Below are positions 30,827 through 41,186 of a stretch of 64,000 nt of DNA, one piece after another; position 1 is the first letter of the stretch; every line of letters starts with the position of its first letter. The position numbers were made by a program, and so were the translations under genes. The DNA is from Staphylotrichum longicolle (lineage: Eukaryota > Ascomycota > Sordariomycetes > Sordariales > Chaetomiaceae): assembly GCA_019096155.1 (NCBI GenBank), contig JAHCVI010000002.1:62001-126000 (forward strand), written 5' to 3'. The notes beneath the pieces are model-generated. The model was not told where the DNA came from and did not search any database. It saw only the letters and a list, made by a program, of their open reading frames with translations.

Positions 30827-31941
30827 ATGCCTTCTACACCGGCTGATACCGTTGCATTCGTTGGTACGCCGCAGCGTACCCCTTTATGTGAAGATCCTCA
30901 CTGACCGGCAGCCCTCAGGCCTCGGAGTCATGGGCTACCCGATGGCGAAGAACCTCCGTGTGGGACTGGGCCACGAGAAGACACTTCTCGTTTGCGACGT
31001 CAACAAGGACGCCCTCAACCGCTTCAAATTAGAGACGGAGAGCCACGGGCCAGTGGAGATCGTCAGCAACGGATATGAGGCAGCGAAGGCAGCAGTAAGA
31101 CCCAACCCCTGACCGACTGGGAAACACGGCGTTGACGAGATTACCCTTGTTCAAGAACGTCGTAATCACTATGCTCCCTGGATCCGAAGCCGTCAAGGCC
31201 GTTTACATGGACCCCACAACCGGCATCCTTGCAGGGGTCGCCGCGGCAGCCAAAGATGCTTCGTCAGGCCAACATAAGCTCATAATGGAATGCGGCACCA
31301 TTGAGACCGACACAATCCTCTCCGTGGCCAAAGCCACCCAAGTCACAGCAGACGCTGCCTCGCTCACATTTGTCGATGCACCTGTTTCGGGGGGACCCAT
31401 GGGCGCCGAAGCGGGCACCCTGACCTTTATGGTGGGCTGCCCGCCTGCCGCCGCCCCGCGAGTCTTCCCAGTCGTCAAATCCCACCTTCAACACATGGGC
31501 AACGCAGATGGCATCTTTCTCTGCGGGGATGTAAGCGCCGGTACGGCGTTCAAGATCATCAACAACTACCTCAGCGCCATCACGTCGCTGGCGGCGGCCG
31601 AGGCGCTCAACATCGGGGTCAAGGCCGGGCTCGACCCGAAGCTGCTGACCGACGTGATCAATGTCAGCGGCGGTCAGTGCTGGGTGACGAGCAAAGCCAA
31701 CCCTGTGCCCGGCGTGCAGCCGGACGTGCCCAGCAGCAAAGGGTACGAGGGCGGGTTCCGCATCGAGCTCTGCGCGAAGGTGCTGGGCATGGGTTCGCGG
31801 CTGGCTGAGATGGTAGGCGCCCGGACGGTGCTGGACAGGCCCACGCTGAGGGCCTTTGGTGAAGCCGTGGCCGATGAGAGGTACAGCGGGAAGGATGCGA
31901 GAGTGGTGTACAAATGGTTGAATGAAAGCGAGAGACTGTAA
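30827..31941 (+). CDS. Beta-hydroxyacid dehydrogenase B (3-HIBADH family)
   Basis: Paralogue of dehydrogenase A, 332 residues from exons 30827-30863, 30919-31094 and 31156-31941. Dinucleotide motif AFVGLGVMGYPMAKNL (split by a 55-bp intron), VVITMLPG, substrate loop DAPVSGGPMGA, catalytic lysine in TAFKIINNYLSA. The second intron (31095-31155, 61 bp) sits at the same position, just before the VVITML strand, as the only intron of dehydrogenase A, which supports shared ancestry. Its acceptor is the less usual AAG. The start codon follows CTGAA with A at -3. It closes the cluster on the right. Substrate unknown; co-occurrence with MBL and CMD enzymes suggests a short hydroxyacid released after ring or lactone opening. 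Confidence 0.88.
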
Positions 31942-32146
31942 AATGGTATACAGGCAGGCCATTGCTTCACGTTGTGGTGGCTGTGGGCAGGACTTGGACA
32001 TTTGAGAACCAAACATGGAGCAATATGTCTTATTCAGGGGGAAACCTGAAACGAATTTATGTACAGAGCAGCCATTGTTGCAACAGCTGCCCGGCCCAAA
32101 CACTCTGTCGACCGCTGTCTATCTACACTGTCATGGTACAGGATGC

Positions 32147-33673
32147 TCACTCCTTTCTCCTCGTTTTGGTTTTGCGATTTGGTGGTGCCTCACTTCCTCC
32201 GAGTCCCAGGCGGTTGCGGACAGGCCGCCTCAACTTCGCTCTGGTTAGCCTCGCCGGCGGCTGAGGAAAGCCCCTCTTGGGGTCAGGAACTGGAATGGGG
32301 ACCGTTTCGGTCTTTTCATCGGCATACCGTCCGGTTGCCAACAGCCGGCGACATTTGTCAATCTTAGCCTTGGGGGGGCGTTGCCAGTTGAGAACCGGGC
32401 GGCCTGCCGCGAGCCTCGATTGGCACGGTGTGACAACACCTGCGAGGTTTGCTCCCCTCCCTCCCTCAACCTCGTCGCGGGATGGTTTCGGTGGGATTGG
32501 GACTTCGATGTGCCGAGTCGCTTGCGTGTGATGCGCGAGAGGAGAATGCCCTCGGCGGGTCCGCACCCAGGCCATGAGCTCGTCGTAAAATGCTGATACG
32601 TCGTCGTCCAGCTGAACTTGGGGATGCTTGATCCACCCTTCCCTGTCCTCCAACACGTCCTCCTCGACGAAGTCAAGCTGCCAAACAGAATACTTGGGAT
32701 CGCGGGTGATGATCAAGTACATGAAATACATGACGCCCTTGACATCGTTTCTTGCAGGCTTTACAGTCTTGTACCCATCCTTTTGTGTTTGGCCAACCCC
32801 GGCAGCCCAGTTGAAGTCGAAGAGCAAGATGGAGTCGGTGTCTGGGTTGATGAAGAGATTCCGAGGCGCGATGTCCTGGTGCAAGATACCAAACTCGAGG
32901 TTGAGTTCGTCGACAAGCCCCATTAGCTCGCGGAGCCAACGCAGCTTAAAAGGGCTTGGGGAAAGCTTGTCGAGTGTGCGAGCTTGAATAACCGGCGTGG
33001 TGAATCCGACGACACCAAGCCCTGTGAGCTCCTCGAGAACGAGCGAGTCAAGGGCGAGGATGAGTGGGTGAGGCGGCAGCCGCGCCATGATCTGGATCTC
33101 GTCCCAGACACCGCCAAAGTGAGCGACGGCGGGACTGGACTTGAATGCCACTGTCTTCTCCTGACCAGAAATAGGGCAGATGTACGACACCTTGTCTACC
33201 CCCGAGCCGAGGCGGTCGATGACCGTCAGGTCGGATCGGAGCAGCGTTGTCAAGTTTCGGGAAGATGGCGGCAGCTGGTACTCGTCAACAGAAGGATAGT
33301 AGGTGCTGACGTTGCTGTTGTGCTGCGGGTCCGTAGATGTCCAAGTAACCTTGCCCGCCGCATCAAGGTCAATGGCCAGCACGTCAGGCGGCAGGTCGTC
33401 GACAATTGTGCGCAGGAGACGAGTAGTGACCCGTAACCATTTCACCTGTTCGTCATCGTCGGCGTCACAGTCAAGCTCATCCTCCCTTTCATGCAAGACA
33501 TCGAGACACCGATACGAATCCCAGTCGAAAAAAACAAGGGCATCGCTGGACATGTACCCATCCCCGTCGCCGCTCGGGTCGGGTCGAACGCCAAACCTGC
33601 TGCCCATGCAGGTGAAGCCGTTGAGTGGTTGAAGAGTTCCGTCTGCTTCACTCGCCCATGAAAGTTGCTCCAT
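32147..33673 (-). CDS. Protein-kinase-like protein with DFN motif
   Basis: Intronless 508-residue protein with a divergent kinase domain (about 150-345) after an acidic N-terminal domain. Visible: a weak glycine loop (RLGSGVDKVSY), VAFK lysine, a helix-C-like WDEIQIM, catalytic loop HQDIAPRNLF (about 262), and DFNW where canonical kinases have DFG. The metal-binding Asp is present but the glycine is replaced. The C-terminal 140 residues are basic and Pro/Arg-rich, ending in a Lys/Arg cluster. This matches a fungal expanded group of kinase-like proteins that I recognise only loosely. It converges with dehydrogenase B and lies outside the cluster. Catalytic activity is uncertain. Confidence 0.75.
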   Translation of the reverse strand: MEQLSWASEADGTLQPLNGFTCMGSRFGVRPDPSGDGDGYMSSDALVFFDWDSYRCLDVLHEREDELDCDADDDEQVKWLRVTTRLLRTIVDDLPPDVLAIDLDAAGKVTWTSTDPQHNSNVSTYYPSVDEYQLPPSSRNLTTLLRSDLTVIDRLGSGVDKVSYICPISGQEKTVAFKSSPAVAHFGGVWDEIQIMARLPPHPLILALDSLVLEELTGLGVVGFTTPVIQARTLDKLSPSPFKLRWLRELMGLVDELNLEFGILHQDIAPRNLFINPDTDSILLFDFNWAAGVGQTQKDGYKTVKPARNDVKGVMYFMYLIITRDPKYSVWQLDFVEEDVLEDREGWIKHPQVQLDDDVSAFYDELMAWVRTRRGHSPLAHHTQATRHIEVPIPPKPSRDEVEGGRGANLAGVVTPCQSRLAAGRPVLNWQRPPKAKIDKCRRLLATGRYADEKTETVPIPVPDPKRGFPQPPARLTRAKLRRPVRNRLGLGGSEAPPNRKTKTRRKE

Positions 33674-34824
33674 GTTGGCAGAGAAAGGGTCCCAGATGTG
33701 GCAGTAGGGAAGGGATGATTACGGATCAGTGATGTTGGTGGAACTTTGAAGGGCGCCAGCTGCTTAACGTATAGCAAGGTAAACAACCAAATGATGGGCT
33801 TAGCAGCTTTGGGGGAGAGTTGATGGTTGTACTCAAGGATATTCATGGTCACATGTCGGCCCAAATCGAGAAAAAGACAAGTGAGAACTCGGGCACAGCC
33901 TTGCAAACAAAGGGCACGCAGGCCCCCAGCCCCAGCCTCCATCCAAGACCAAAGAGACATCTGTCACAGCCCTGTAGACAAAGCCAAAGCCAGACGGCAA
34001 CTCCGCATTTTTCACACAAAGCTGGACAAAGGGTCTCAGCATGAGAAACACCGGGGTCCCTCGTTTGTCCACAGTTGCTACCTCTTTGTGTACTCTCGTG
34101 TTGCATTCAAGGCTGACATTACCCCTGCATCAAAGAGAGACATAATAGATGTCATTTGTTATGCATCTAATCGGGGCTTCAAGTGATCTGTCGGTCAAAG
34201 TTGCTTTGTGTTTAGCAGTGGCATGTCGCATCTGAAACAGTTCGCGACACGCAGGTGTGTTACAAGGTTTTGTCATGTCTCCCCTCCCTCCTGCGCAAGT
34301 GGGTAGGCGGCAAGGAGTGACCGAAGACCATTGAGCCATGACAGGCGGGAGAGCACCCAGCAGTTGTCTTGTCATAATTCTGGATTGTTCCACAGGTTAA
34401 TCCCCGTCTTGGCTTGGAGCCCTGCCGAGAACCGGGCTGCGTTCAACGACCAGATCATGGCAAGTCTCCTTCTTGACGCACATCGTATTCTTCCTCAAGT
34501 TTCGTCCCCTTGATGCAGCACGAGCTTTGCCCACCACAACAGCCGCCACAACGTTCAGGGGCGAGGAGAAGATCTTGGCAAAACAGTGGATGGGATTCAG
34601 GGTAGGAGAGAGGCTCGAGCCGAACATGGGCTATAAAGCTCTCTGTCAATGTTGCCTGTTGTCTTGAGTAGAGAGAAGTACATAAAAGCTGTGCTGCTCA
34701 TACGTCTCAATGAGGAGATTACATTCTGTCACCGCCTTTCCATCTCTCTGGGCGGAACTGGAGAACTTCTTTTAAATCTCGCCATCGCCCAAGGAAAGCG
34801 AGCCCAGATCAGAGATCCATCACC
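33674..34824. other. Intergenic region
   Basis: 1151 bases with no supported gene. It holds one exact copy of CTTTGGGGGAG (33807-33817), the reverse complement of the 11-bp repeat at 29223, about 140 bp upstream of the kinase-like gene. Confidence 0.5.
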
Positions 34825-35142
34825 ATGCCCACCGTCATCTACCCCAACGAGGTATTCAGAAACACCGCTCTTTGGAGGCAACATTCCAATCGCTGTTACT
34901 GCGGCCGATATGCCTTCTACCTCGAGTGTGGCCATCTGCATGGGCAGCCCAGGGTGGTGAAATGCGGCCGGACACAAAATCCCCAAACTGGCATCACCAT
35001 TTTGTGTTGCCGGCCGGCACCTCTTGTTCATGTTTACAACGTTCTCATTCGAGGTCGCTGTCAACATTGTCAAGCTCGTAAGTGCTTCAGGTTTTCGTCC
35101 CTCATGGCAAGCCCCCCACAAGCCCCCCATCCTTCTTGGTGA
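34825..35142 (+). CDS. Small Cys/His-rich ORF
   Basis: ORF of up to 105 residues with an excellent start context (CACCATGCC). It carries a compact Cys/His pattern: RCYCGRY, ECGHLHG, VVKCG, ILCC and RGRCQHCQ. This spacing looks zinc-binding, and short proteins with a CGH..C..CC..C..C layout are frequent in filamentous ascomycetes (family assignment by eye). No signal peptide. A GTAAGT at about 35081 just after the last Cys pair could be a splice donor, so the true C-terminus may differ from the open frame. It lies between the kinase-like gene and MIOX. Function unknown. Confidence 0.5.
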   Translation: MPTVIYPNEVFRNTALWRQHSNRCYCGRYAFYLECGHLHGQPRVVKCGRTQNPQTGITILCCRPAPLVHVYNVLIRGRCQHCQARKCFRFSSLMASPPQAPHPSW

Positions 35143-35395
35143 AGACAAGCTGAAAGTCACGGTGGCCTGCAGGTAGACAAAACGCAAACGCCAGTACCAG
35201 CGCTGCCCATTAACTTATGATAACTGAGCCGGTTGTCTTCTGACAACAACATAGATGGGGGTGTCGTTGAAGAACGACTGCAAAGTTGTTTGCCGTTCGG
35301 GTTGTATGATGTAAGGCTAGAAGTGGATCGTGAAGCTGGAGAATAGATACATGAAACCCTATGTAGACCTTCCACCGTGCCAGCGTACCAGGACA

Positions 35396-36407
35396 TTACC
35401 ACTTGATGATCCTCTGCGGAAAAAACTCGTCGATGAGCTCCAGATAATACGGCTAATGTCGCTGAGTGTCAATTAGGGCGACAAAACCAAAGCAGTACGC
35501 GTGGGAATCGTCTCACCTTCAACTCATGTACCATTGGCACATCATCCGATTTGCTGTACAGATCATAGGGATTGAAGGCACGCACAGCATTCAAAAGAAC
35601 TTCATCACCCTCAGCCATAAAGTCCCTGTACGCGCCCTCCTTGTGCCACGGATAAAACGAGTGGAAGCGGATCATGGCAAGGGCCTCCCGCGGCAGTGTG
35701 CTCTGGTCCTTAAGCACCAGGTACAAATACTCGTCGTGGCCCCAGCTCATGAGAAGCTTGTCCATGCCGCAAGCTGGCTCGTAAATGCCGTACCGCGTGC
35801 TGTACAGCTCGTGTCTCGAGTCCGGGTTGGCTTTGAACGTCTCCGGATAGATGCAGCGGCTGTCAAAGCGACAGCCGACGGGGAACGTATCCCCGACGAC
35901 ATCCCACTGGCCCTCACTGCAGTCGTCAAAAAAGAGCATCAGCCTGCCCAGGTCGTGAATCAGCCCCGTCAGCTGCATCCAGCGCGGCTTGCCGTCGCGG
36001 CGTATCGCCTCGGCGCTCTGCAGCAGGTGCTGAATCTGACTGAGCTCCGTGTCCGGGTCGCTGTCGTCGATCAGCGTGTTGAGCCTCTCCATGGCCTCCC
36101 AGATGCCCATCTCGGGCCGCCGTCGCGAAGGCGAGTAGAAGCGCTCGCGTGCTGCCAGGTTGTGTGCCACCGTCTGTTTGGCGTGCTGCTCAGCGTAGAA
36201 GCTCTTGACTCGGTCGCATGCGTCGTCGTATTGTCTGAAGCCGTCCTTGTCCTTTTGAGCGTCGAAGCGGGATTCGGCATCAAAGGAGGGGCCTTCGAAG
36301 TCTGTTGCCATTGCTTTGTGAATGTTAATGGCATCAACGGCGTCGGATATGGCCTCGAGGGCCGCACCATCCCGGTAAACGGGGCGCACGTCGACTGCTG
36401 CTGCCAT
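35396..36407 (-). CDS. miox: myo-Inositol oxygenase
   Basis: Non-haem di-iron oxygenase converting myo-inositol to D-glucuronate, the first step of inositol catabolism. 315 residues from exons 36407-35517 and 35452-35396; the 64-bp intron (35453-35516) isolates the last 18 residues (PYYLELIDEFF...IIKW). Iron ligands are visible in LIHDLGRLM (His-Asp), SWGHDEYLY, MIRFHSFYPWHKEG and FNPYDLYSK. DRHDL-like substrate residues are replaced by the fungal pattern GCRFDSRCIYPETF. The start at 36407 is preferred; in-frame ATG at 36485 would add 26 residues. Length is normal for the family. Neighbours are a Zn2Cys6 regulator (37577) and a sugar transporter (41187), both possibly linked to polyol use. 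Confidence 0.95.
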
Positions 36408-37576
36408 GACGCTGGATGAAGACGCGGCTGAACAAAGGGAATGTGTTTTTCTGGAAGCAGAGCCGGTAAAGCCAAACGGAATCAAAGGAGACTCTGGTGT
36501 GCAAGTTGAGATGGGAAGTTCTTAGCAGCATCCGAGTGTAAAAGAATCAGTTGATGAAAACGTGAGTATGAGAGGAGATATCAAAGCGCTGGGTGACGGG
36601 GCCACGTTTGCTAGGGGACACGACCCATCTTATAGGGAGGACAACACGGTAGTTATCCGTTTCGCAAGCGACCCTCGCCGGCTCCATCAATGTTCAGGGC
36701 AAGCATAACCATGCTGGTGTGGAGGCACCACACCCGGGGATTGAACTTTGACGCCCCGGAAGGCAATCCCATTCATTCACAGGACGGAGATGGAGAAAAA
36801 AGCAAACCCACGTCATGAGATTCGTCAATCCGAGCCCACAAAGAGCCAGATACGGAAAGAGAGAAAAAGCCTGTTCCTTCCGTTCCACAGATCTGTGCAT
36901 GTGTACATGGATCAAGATAAGATGTTGCTGCCCCTTGTCACCTTCCAGTGCAGCAACCCCCAGGAACGGATAGCCACGGACAGGACAAAGCGTTGCGCCA
37001 TTGGTTTCCACGTGGCCCGCGACCTGGATTTTCCTTGACAGGGTCCACGCCGTTCGATCGTCAAATGCGATCTTGGGAAGATCTGATCTCAGTCATTCTC
37101 GGCGAGGATTACTTCTTTGGGACCAGATGTTGGAAGACCCTGCGTCAGCCCTAAACATATTTCCTTTTTCGGAATCAGGCAAGTTTCTCCGACGCAGGGC
37201 CGCCAGGGACTGCCCCGCAGCCAGGATGAAATCCAGTGCAACACACTCGGCGGAACATGCCTCTTTTGTTCATCCGAAAGGTTTCGGCCTGACCCTCGCG
37301 CTTGCTGCGGGGATAGCTTAAAGAATGAGGAGTGAGAGGATTGTGAATCCCTCTTGATTCGCCCTCAACGCCCTCACCGGTCTTACTGGGAAAAGAGGGG
37401 TTTCCAGACGAACTCTCCAACTTCCTCATCCCTCTGTCGGCGCTCATAACCGCGGGCCAAGCACACGTCAACCGCTGGGGAAGAAGGGGCGTGTGACCAC
37501 GAAGGAGTTGCACGAGGACTTCCCATGTGCTCCCGATCAAGCATCGGTCGAAATTTGTGGTTGCAATCCTCCTCAG
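36408..37576. other. MIOX upstream region
   Basis: 1169 bases between the MIOX start and the end of the Zn2Cys6 gene. No supported ORF. Likely holds the MIOX promoter and the regulator's 3' UTR. Confidence 0.5.
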
Positions 37577-39967
37577 TTAGGAATGCCGTCCCCAGACTCG
37601 GAGCAATTCCAGTCTCACACTCTCTGTCGGCCGTGCATGGTCCTTCTGTGTCTGTTCCAGGATGGCCAGCATCGCGTCTTGCTCCCTGGCTCCCTCGAAA
37701 TATCCACCAACTGAAAACATCAGTGTCATGGGCCTCCTCCATGCACAAAAGGAGCGCAGACTTACAGGCCGATATCGCCATGCATGCTGTGAACATGCCG
37801 GGGGGGCTCCACTGGTTACCGCTTCCGATACCACAGATTTCTCGAACCGTTTTCCGAAGGGTTTCCTGTGTACAAAGATGCCGTAAGCGCTTGGTCAATT
37901 TCGCCACTGGTGTTGACAGAGGTTCGACCAACTTCAATGTCACGCCTCTCGTCTAGCGGAACAGGGCTTCCGGGCCTGAGACGATGGTCCAGCAGGAAGA
38001 GCTTTGCTAGGCGGTGATGCTGTACACCAATGACTGTTGAACGTAGACGACGATTGTTAACTCATCTTCACATCCAAGTAGGCGACGTCCAGCTTACCCT
38101 GACAGCTTCGAAGATACCAGATGGCCGGGAAAACAGCCGAATCCTGCGGCTCCCTGAAGACCGGGTCGTATGATGGCGGCTGCCTCTCTGACCAATGCCG
38201 ATTCCATTTATCCAACTCGTCCCATCTTTGCGGCTGATTCCCCTCTGGCCCAAAGCATGAATTAAGGACATCGGCGCAGTGGACGACGGCCCGGTTTGCC
38301 CAGGTGTAGTCGTCCGTCTCGTCCAACGACCGGTCAATCAGGCCCGGGTGGACCAGGTTTAGGCATACTGGTTGCCTCTTGGTCACCGCGCTGTAAATTT
38401 CCTGCCGCAGACCGACCCAGAACGAGGCCGCGCCGAGGGTTCCAGGCTCAAAACTTCGCTCCCGCACGAACCTGTACATCCCAGGGAGGTGTCCTCTCCT
38501 GACAGCTTCCTTCGTGTCGCCCTGGTCAACATCCGTGTCGTCACTTTCGTCACGCAGTGCGGCTGGGGTCAAAGGTTAGCCCACCAAGGCCGAGTCTTGA
38601 GCAGCAACTGTCGTACCATTCATTTCTTCCATGACCTGGAGGATGATGGTCGCCGCAAAGAGATGCTCCGTCCAACCAGACTGATAGTGACTGCTCATCA
38701 GGAGATCCCTCATGATGTTGATGCACGCCTCGTTGTACGTGTCGGCGAGTTGGTTGAAGTTGCTCTTGACGCCGTCGCCACTGCGAGTCTGTCCTAGATG
38801 CCGGGCTGAGAGGGCAAAAATGGACTTCAACAGGACCGGACAGTCTCTTGCCCTCTGTGGGACGATGATCTCAAAGGTATCTAAGATGCAGTCCATGTCA
38901 ATGTCTCTCCAGGGTCTAGGCGGATAGGTAAGATCAGAGAGACCGCCAAAAAAAGAGACGTACAATTCGGATCGCACAAGTCAAGCTCGAGACGCGCGTG
39001 TTAGCGAAGTTGATGAAGTAATAGGGCGTGTCAGGTTCGCATACCCACATGGCCAAATTCTGCACGAAATGACGGAAAAGATATGCTTCCTCTGGGTTTG
39101 TGAGGGGCCAGTTCGGTGTTGTAGGAGGGTCAACCACAGATGAGATCATCATCAGACGCAAACGGTCTGGAGGTGATGATGGGCGGAAAGGAGGGATGCC
39201 AGCGGATGAGGAGGGCGTTCGGTGGGACGAGACGTCCGACGTGAGGGTGGGAGAATCCCATGTAGTCTCATACTCATCTGGCCCGCTATCCGGACTCGAG
39301 ACATCGTTGCTCGCTGTTTGGGACTCGTCGATAAAGACCACTTGAGGTCGCCAAGGTTAGAGCCATGGACGCAACTGAGAGACTCGAAAGCCGACAGCAA
39401 GAGGGGAAAACCAACATCTTCTTGGGGTCCTGACCCACTTCTGTCTTTTGGTGAACTTAAACTTGCCTGGAAGGAGGGCGGCTGTCAGCTTGGCCAGTCT
39501 GTAAAGGGACTTCGGTCGAGGAGAATGGGATGGAGGGTGCAATTGGTCCTACTAACGCTCATTGGCCTCACGAATCTTGAGGTCTGGGGGCTGGCATGGT
39601 TCACCGGCGTTGAGACATCTACCACAGATTGGTGTTACTCTATCACCTGCAGCAGGTCAAGTTGTTAGACGAAGTTCCATGTGTCCCGGTGTGGGTACAG
39701 AGAGGCGCTGTTCCGAAGACGTTTGCTAAGGGAGGGAGAGTGGAGACTGGACCGACACTTGAGATGATGCTGGCGGCACCTGGCACTATTACACAATAAG
39801 GCGTTGATCAGCACATGATAAGGTATGAGTACCTGACGGTGTCTGGCGTTTTCGGCTGGAATCCAAGGCACATTTGCAGAGGCCCTCGGTAACGAGGGGC
39901 CGACTCACCATCCGAACTTTGCCAGACTGCGGGGCGGAGAAGTCGACCCGGACCCGGCCGTGGTCAT
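37577..39967 (-). CDS. Zn2Cys6 transcription factor, 11 exons
   Basis: Regulator of 536 residues reconstructed from 11 phase-consistent exons: 39967-39909, 39785-39757, 39646-39557, 39466-39416, 39340-39045, 38985-38964, 38880-38617, 38562-38098, 38033-37933, 37865-37766, 37710-37577. Exons 1-3 together give a perfect cluster: C-AR-C-RQHHLK-C-DRVTPI-C-GR-C-LNAGEP-C. It then runs through a KFKFTKRQKWV linker, VFIDES, FVQNLAMWLDLCDPN, VPQRARDCPVLLKSIFALSARHL, a WYLRSC..GVQHHRLAKLFLL segment and VREICGI, as in the fungal-specific transcription factor 2 family. Exons of 29 and 22 nt occur. Donors GTCGGT and GTTGGT (twice) are weak, so individual boundaries may shift. Located next to MIOX. Confidence 0.8.
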
Positions 39968-41186
39968 GGGCGTGGTCGTGTCGGGCATTGGCAGCCGAGT
40001 GTGTCGACGCCTGCACGCTCACGCTAAGAAAAGGCATCAGCATGCTCGTCTCTGCAGCGCAGTGGGAGCTTGGGCGAGAACCGGTCTCGGGCAAAGAATT
40101 GTGCTCGGACGAGTGTCGCGTGTCGAGCAAATAGGGCAAAGGGCAAAGCTGAAAACCAAACCCACAGCTTCCACAGCGCAGTGTTGCAAATTCTCCAACA
40201 AACCAACCTTGAACTGAGTGATGGACAATGCTTCAGCATTGGAATGGAACCAAACCAACCCACCTCAAAGCTGAAGCAGGAGCCCCGCCGTGGCTGATCG
40301 GGCAAATTACGGCCGACCGAAGAGAACCCCCGGTGCAGGCCCCGCTTTGGGGGCAGGAGCGATGATCCCGGCTCCAGCACGGATCCGAAAGACTTGCCGT
40401 AGCGCGCCTGCACCCCGCGAAAGGAGAACGGGGGATGCAGGAGTGGTTGACTGCCCAAGGATCGTATCGGAATCGTCCAAAAGGCTGGAACCCGACCCTC
40501 TTCAGGGCATTTTGTCCGGTCCGCGCGACGCCCCCCGGGCCATGCAGGCAGGTTCCATTGTTTGCTTCAAGGTGCGGATGCTGCCGGTCCCATGATGCGG
40601 CTTTGCGGGGAAGAACAGAGCGCCACCAACGGCAACTTCCAAATGGTCGTCGCTGCCGCCATCCTCATGAAACGTCCTGAGGCACCTTCCTGTCCTGTCG
40701 TAGCTGACTCACCTTCGTCACCGAACATGGCACCACGCGACTGCTTGGTGCCATTCGAGCCAGGCGACACCTCGAGGCCGGAGTCGCCACAAGAAGCCTG
40801 TTCCAGGCTTTCGGCCAGGAACACGGCAGGGATCGCCAACTTTTTCCAACGGCATCCATTCTGCCACCCCACCACCCTCCCCACTGCTCCCGTCGGCGAG
40901 ATGCGCAACCATTGGGTCTCATGTGAAGTCCGCCGAATCACTCTCCATCAGGATCTGGCGGGATGGACCCGAGGTGGAGTTCGGGGACTTTGAGGTTTTC
41001 TTTTCCCCAGAATCCGCGGGTTTGGGTCAGACCTTATGAATAGTAAACGCTGTGCCATCCTATTGACGTTTGCGAACCCGTCCGCTGGTCAAGTCGACAG
41101 TGCTTGTTGCCTGTTGCTTGTCGTTGCATCAAATTGTTGACACTCCTCGACAAGCTGCAGCTCAACGCATAGAGTGAAGTGGCACC
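39968..41186. other. Divergent intergenic region, regulator / transporter
   Basis: 1219 bases between two divergent genes. Overlapping short ORFs on both strands have no domain. Probably shared promoter space and 5' leaders. Confidence 0.45.
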
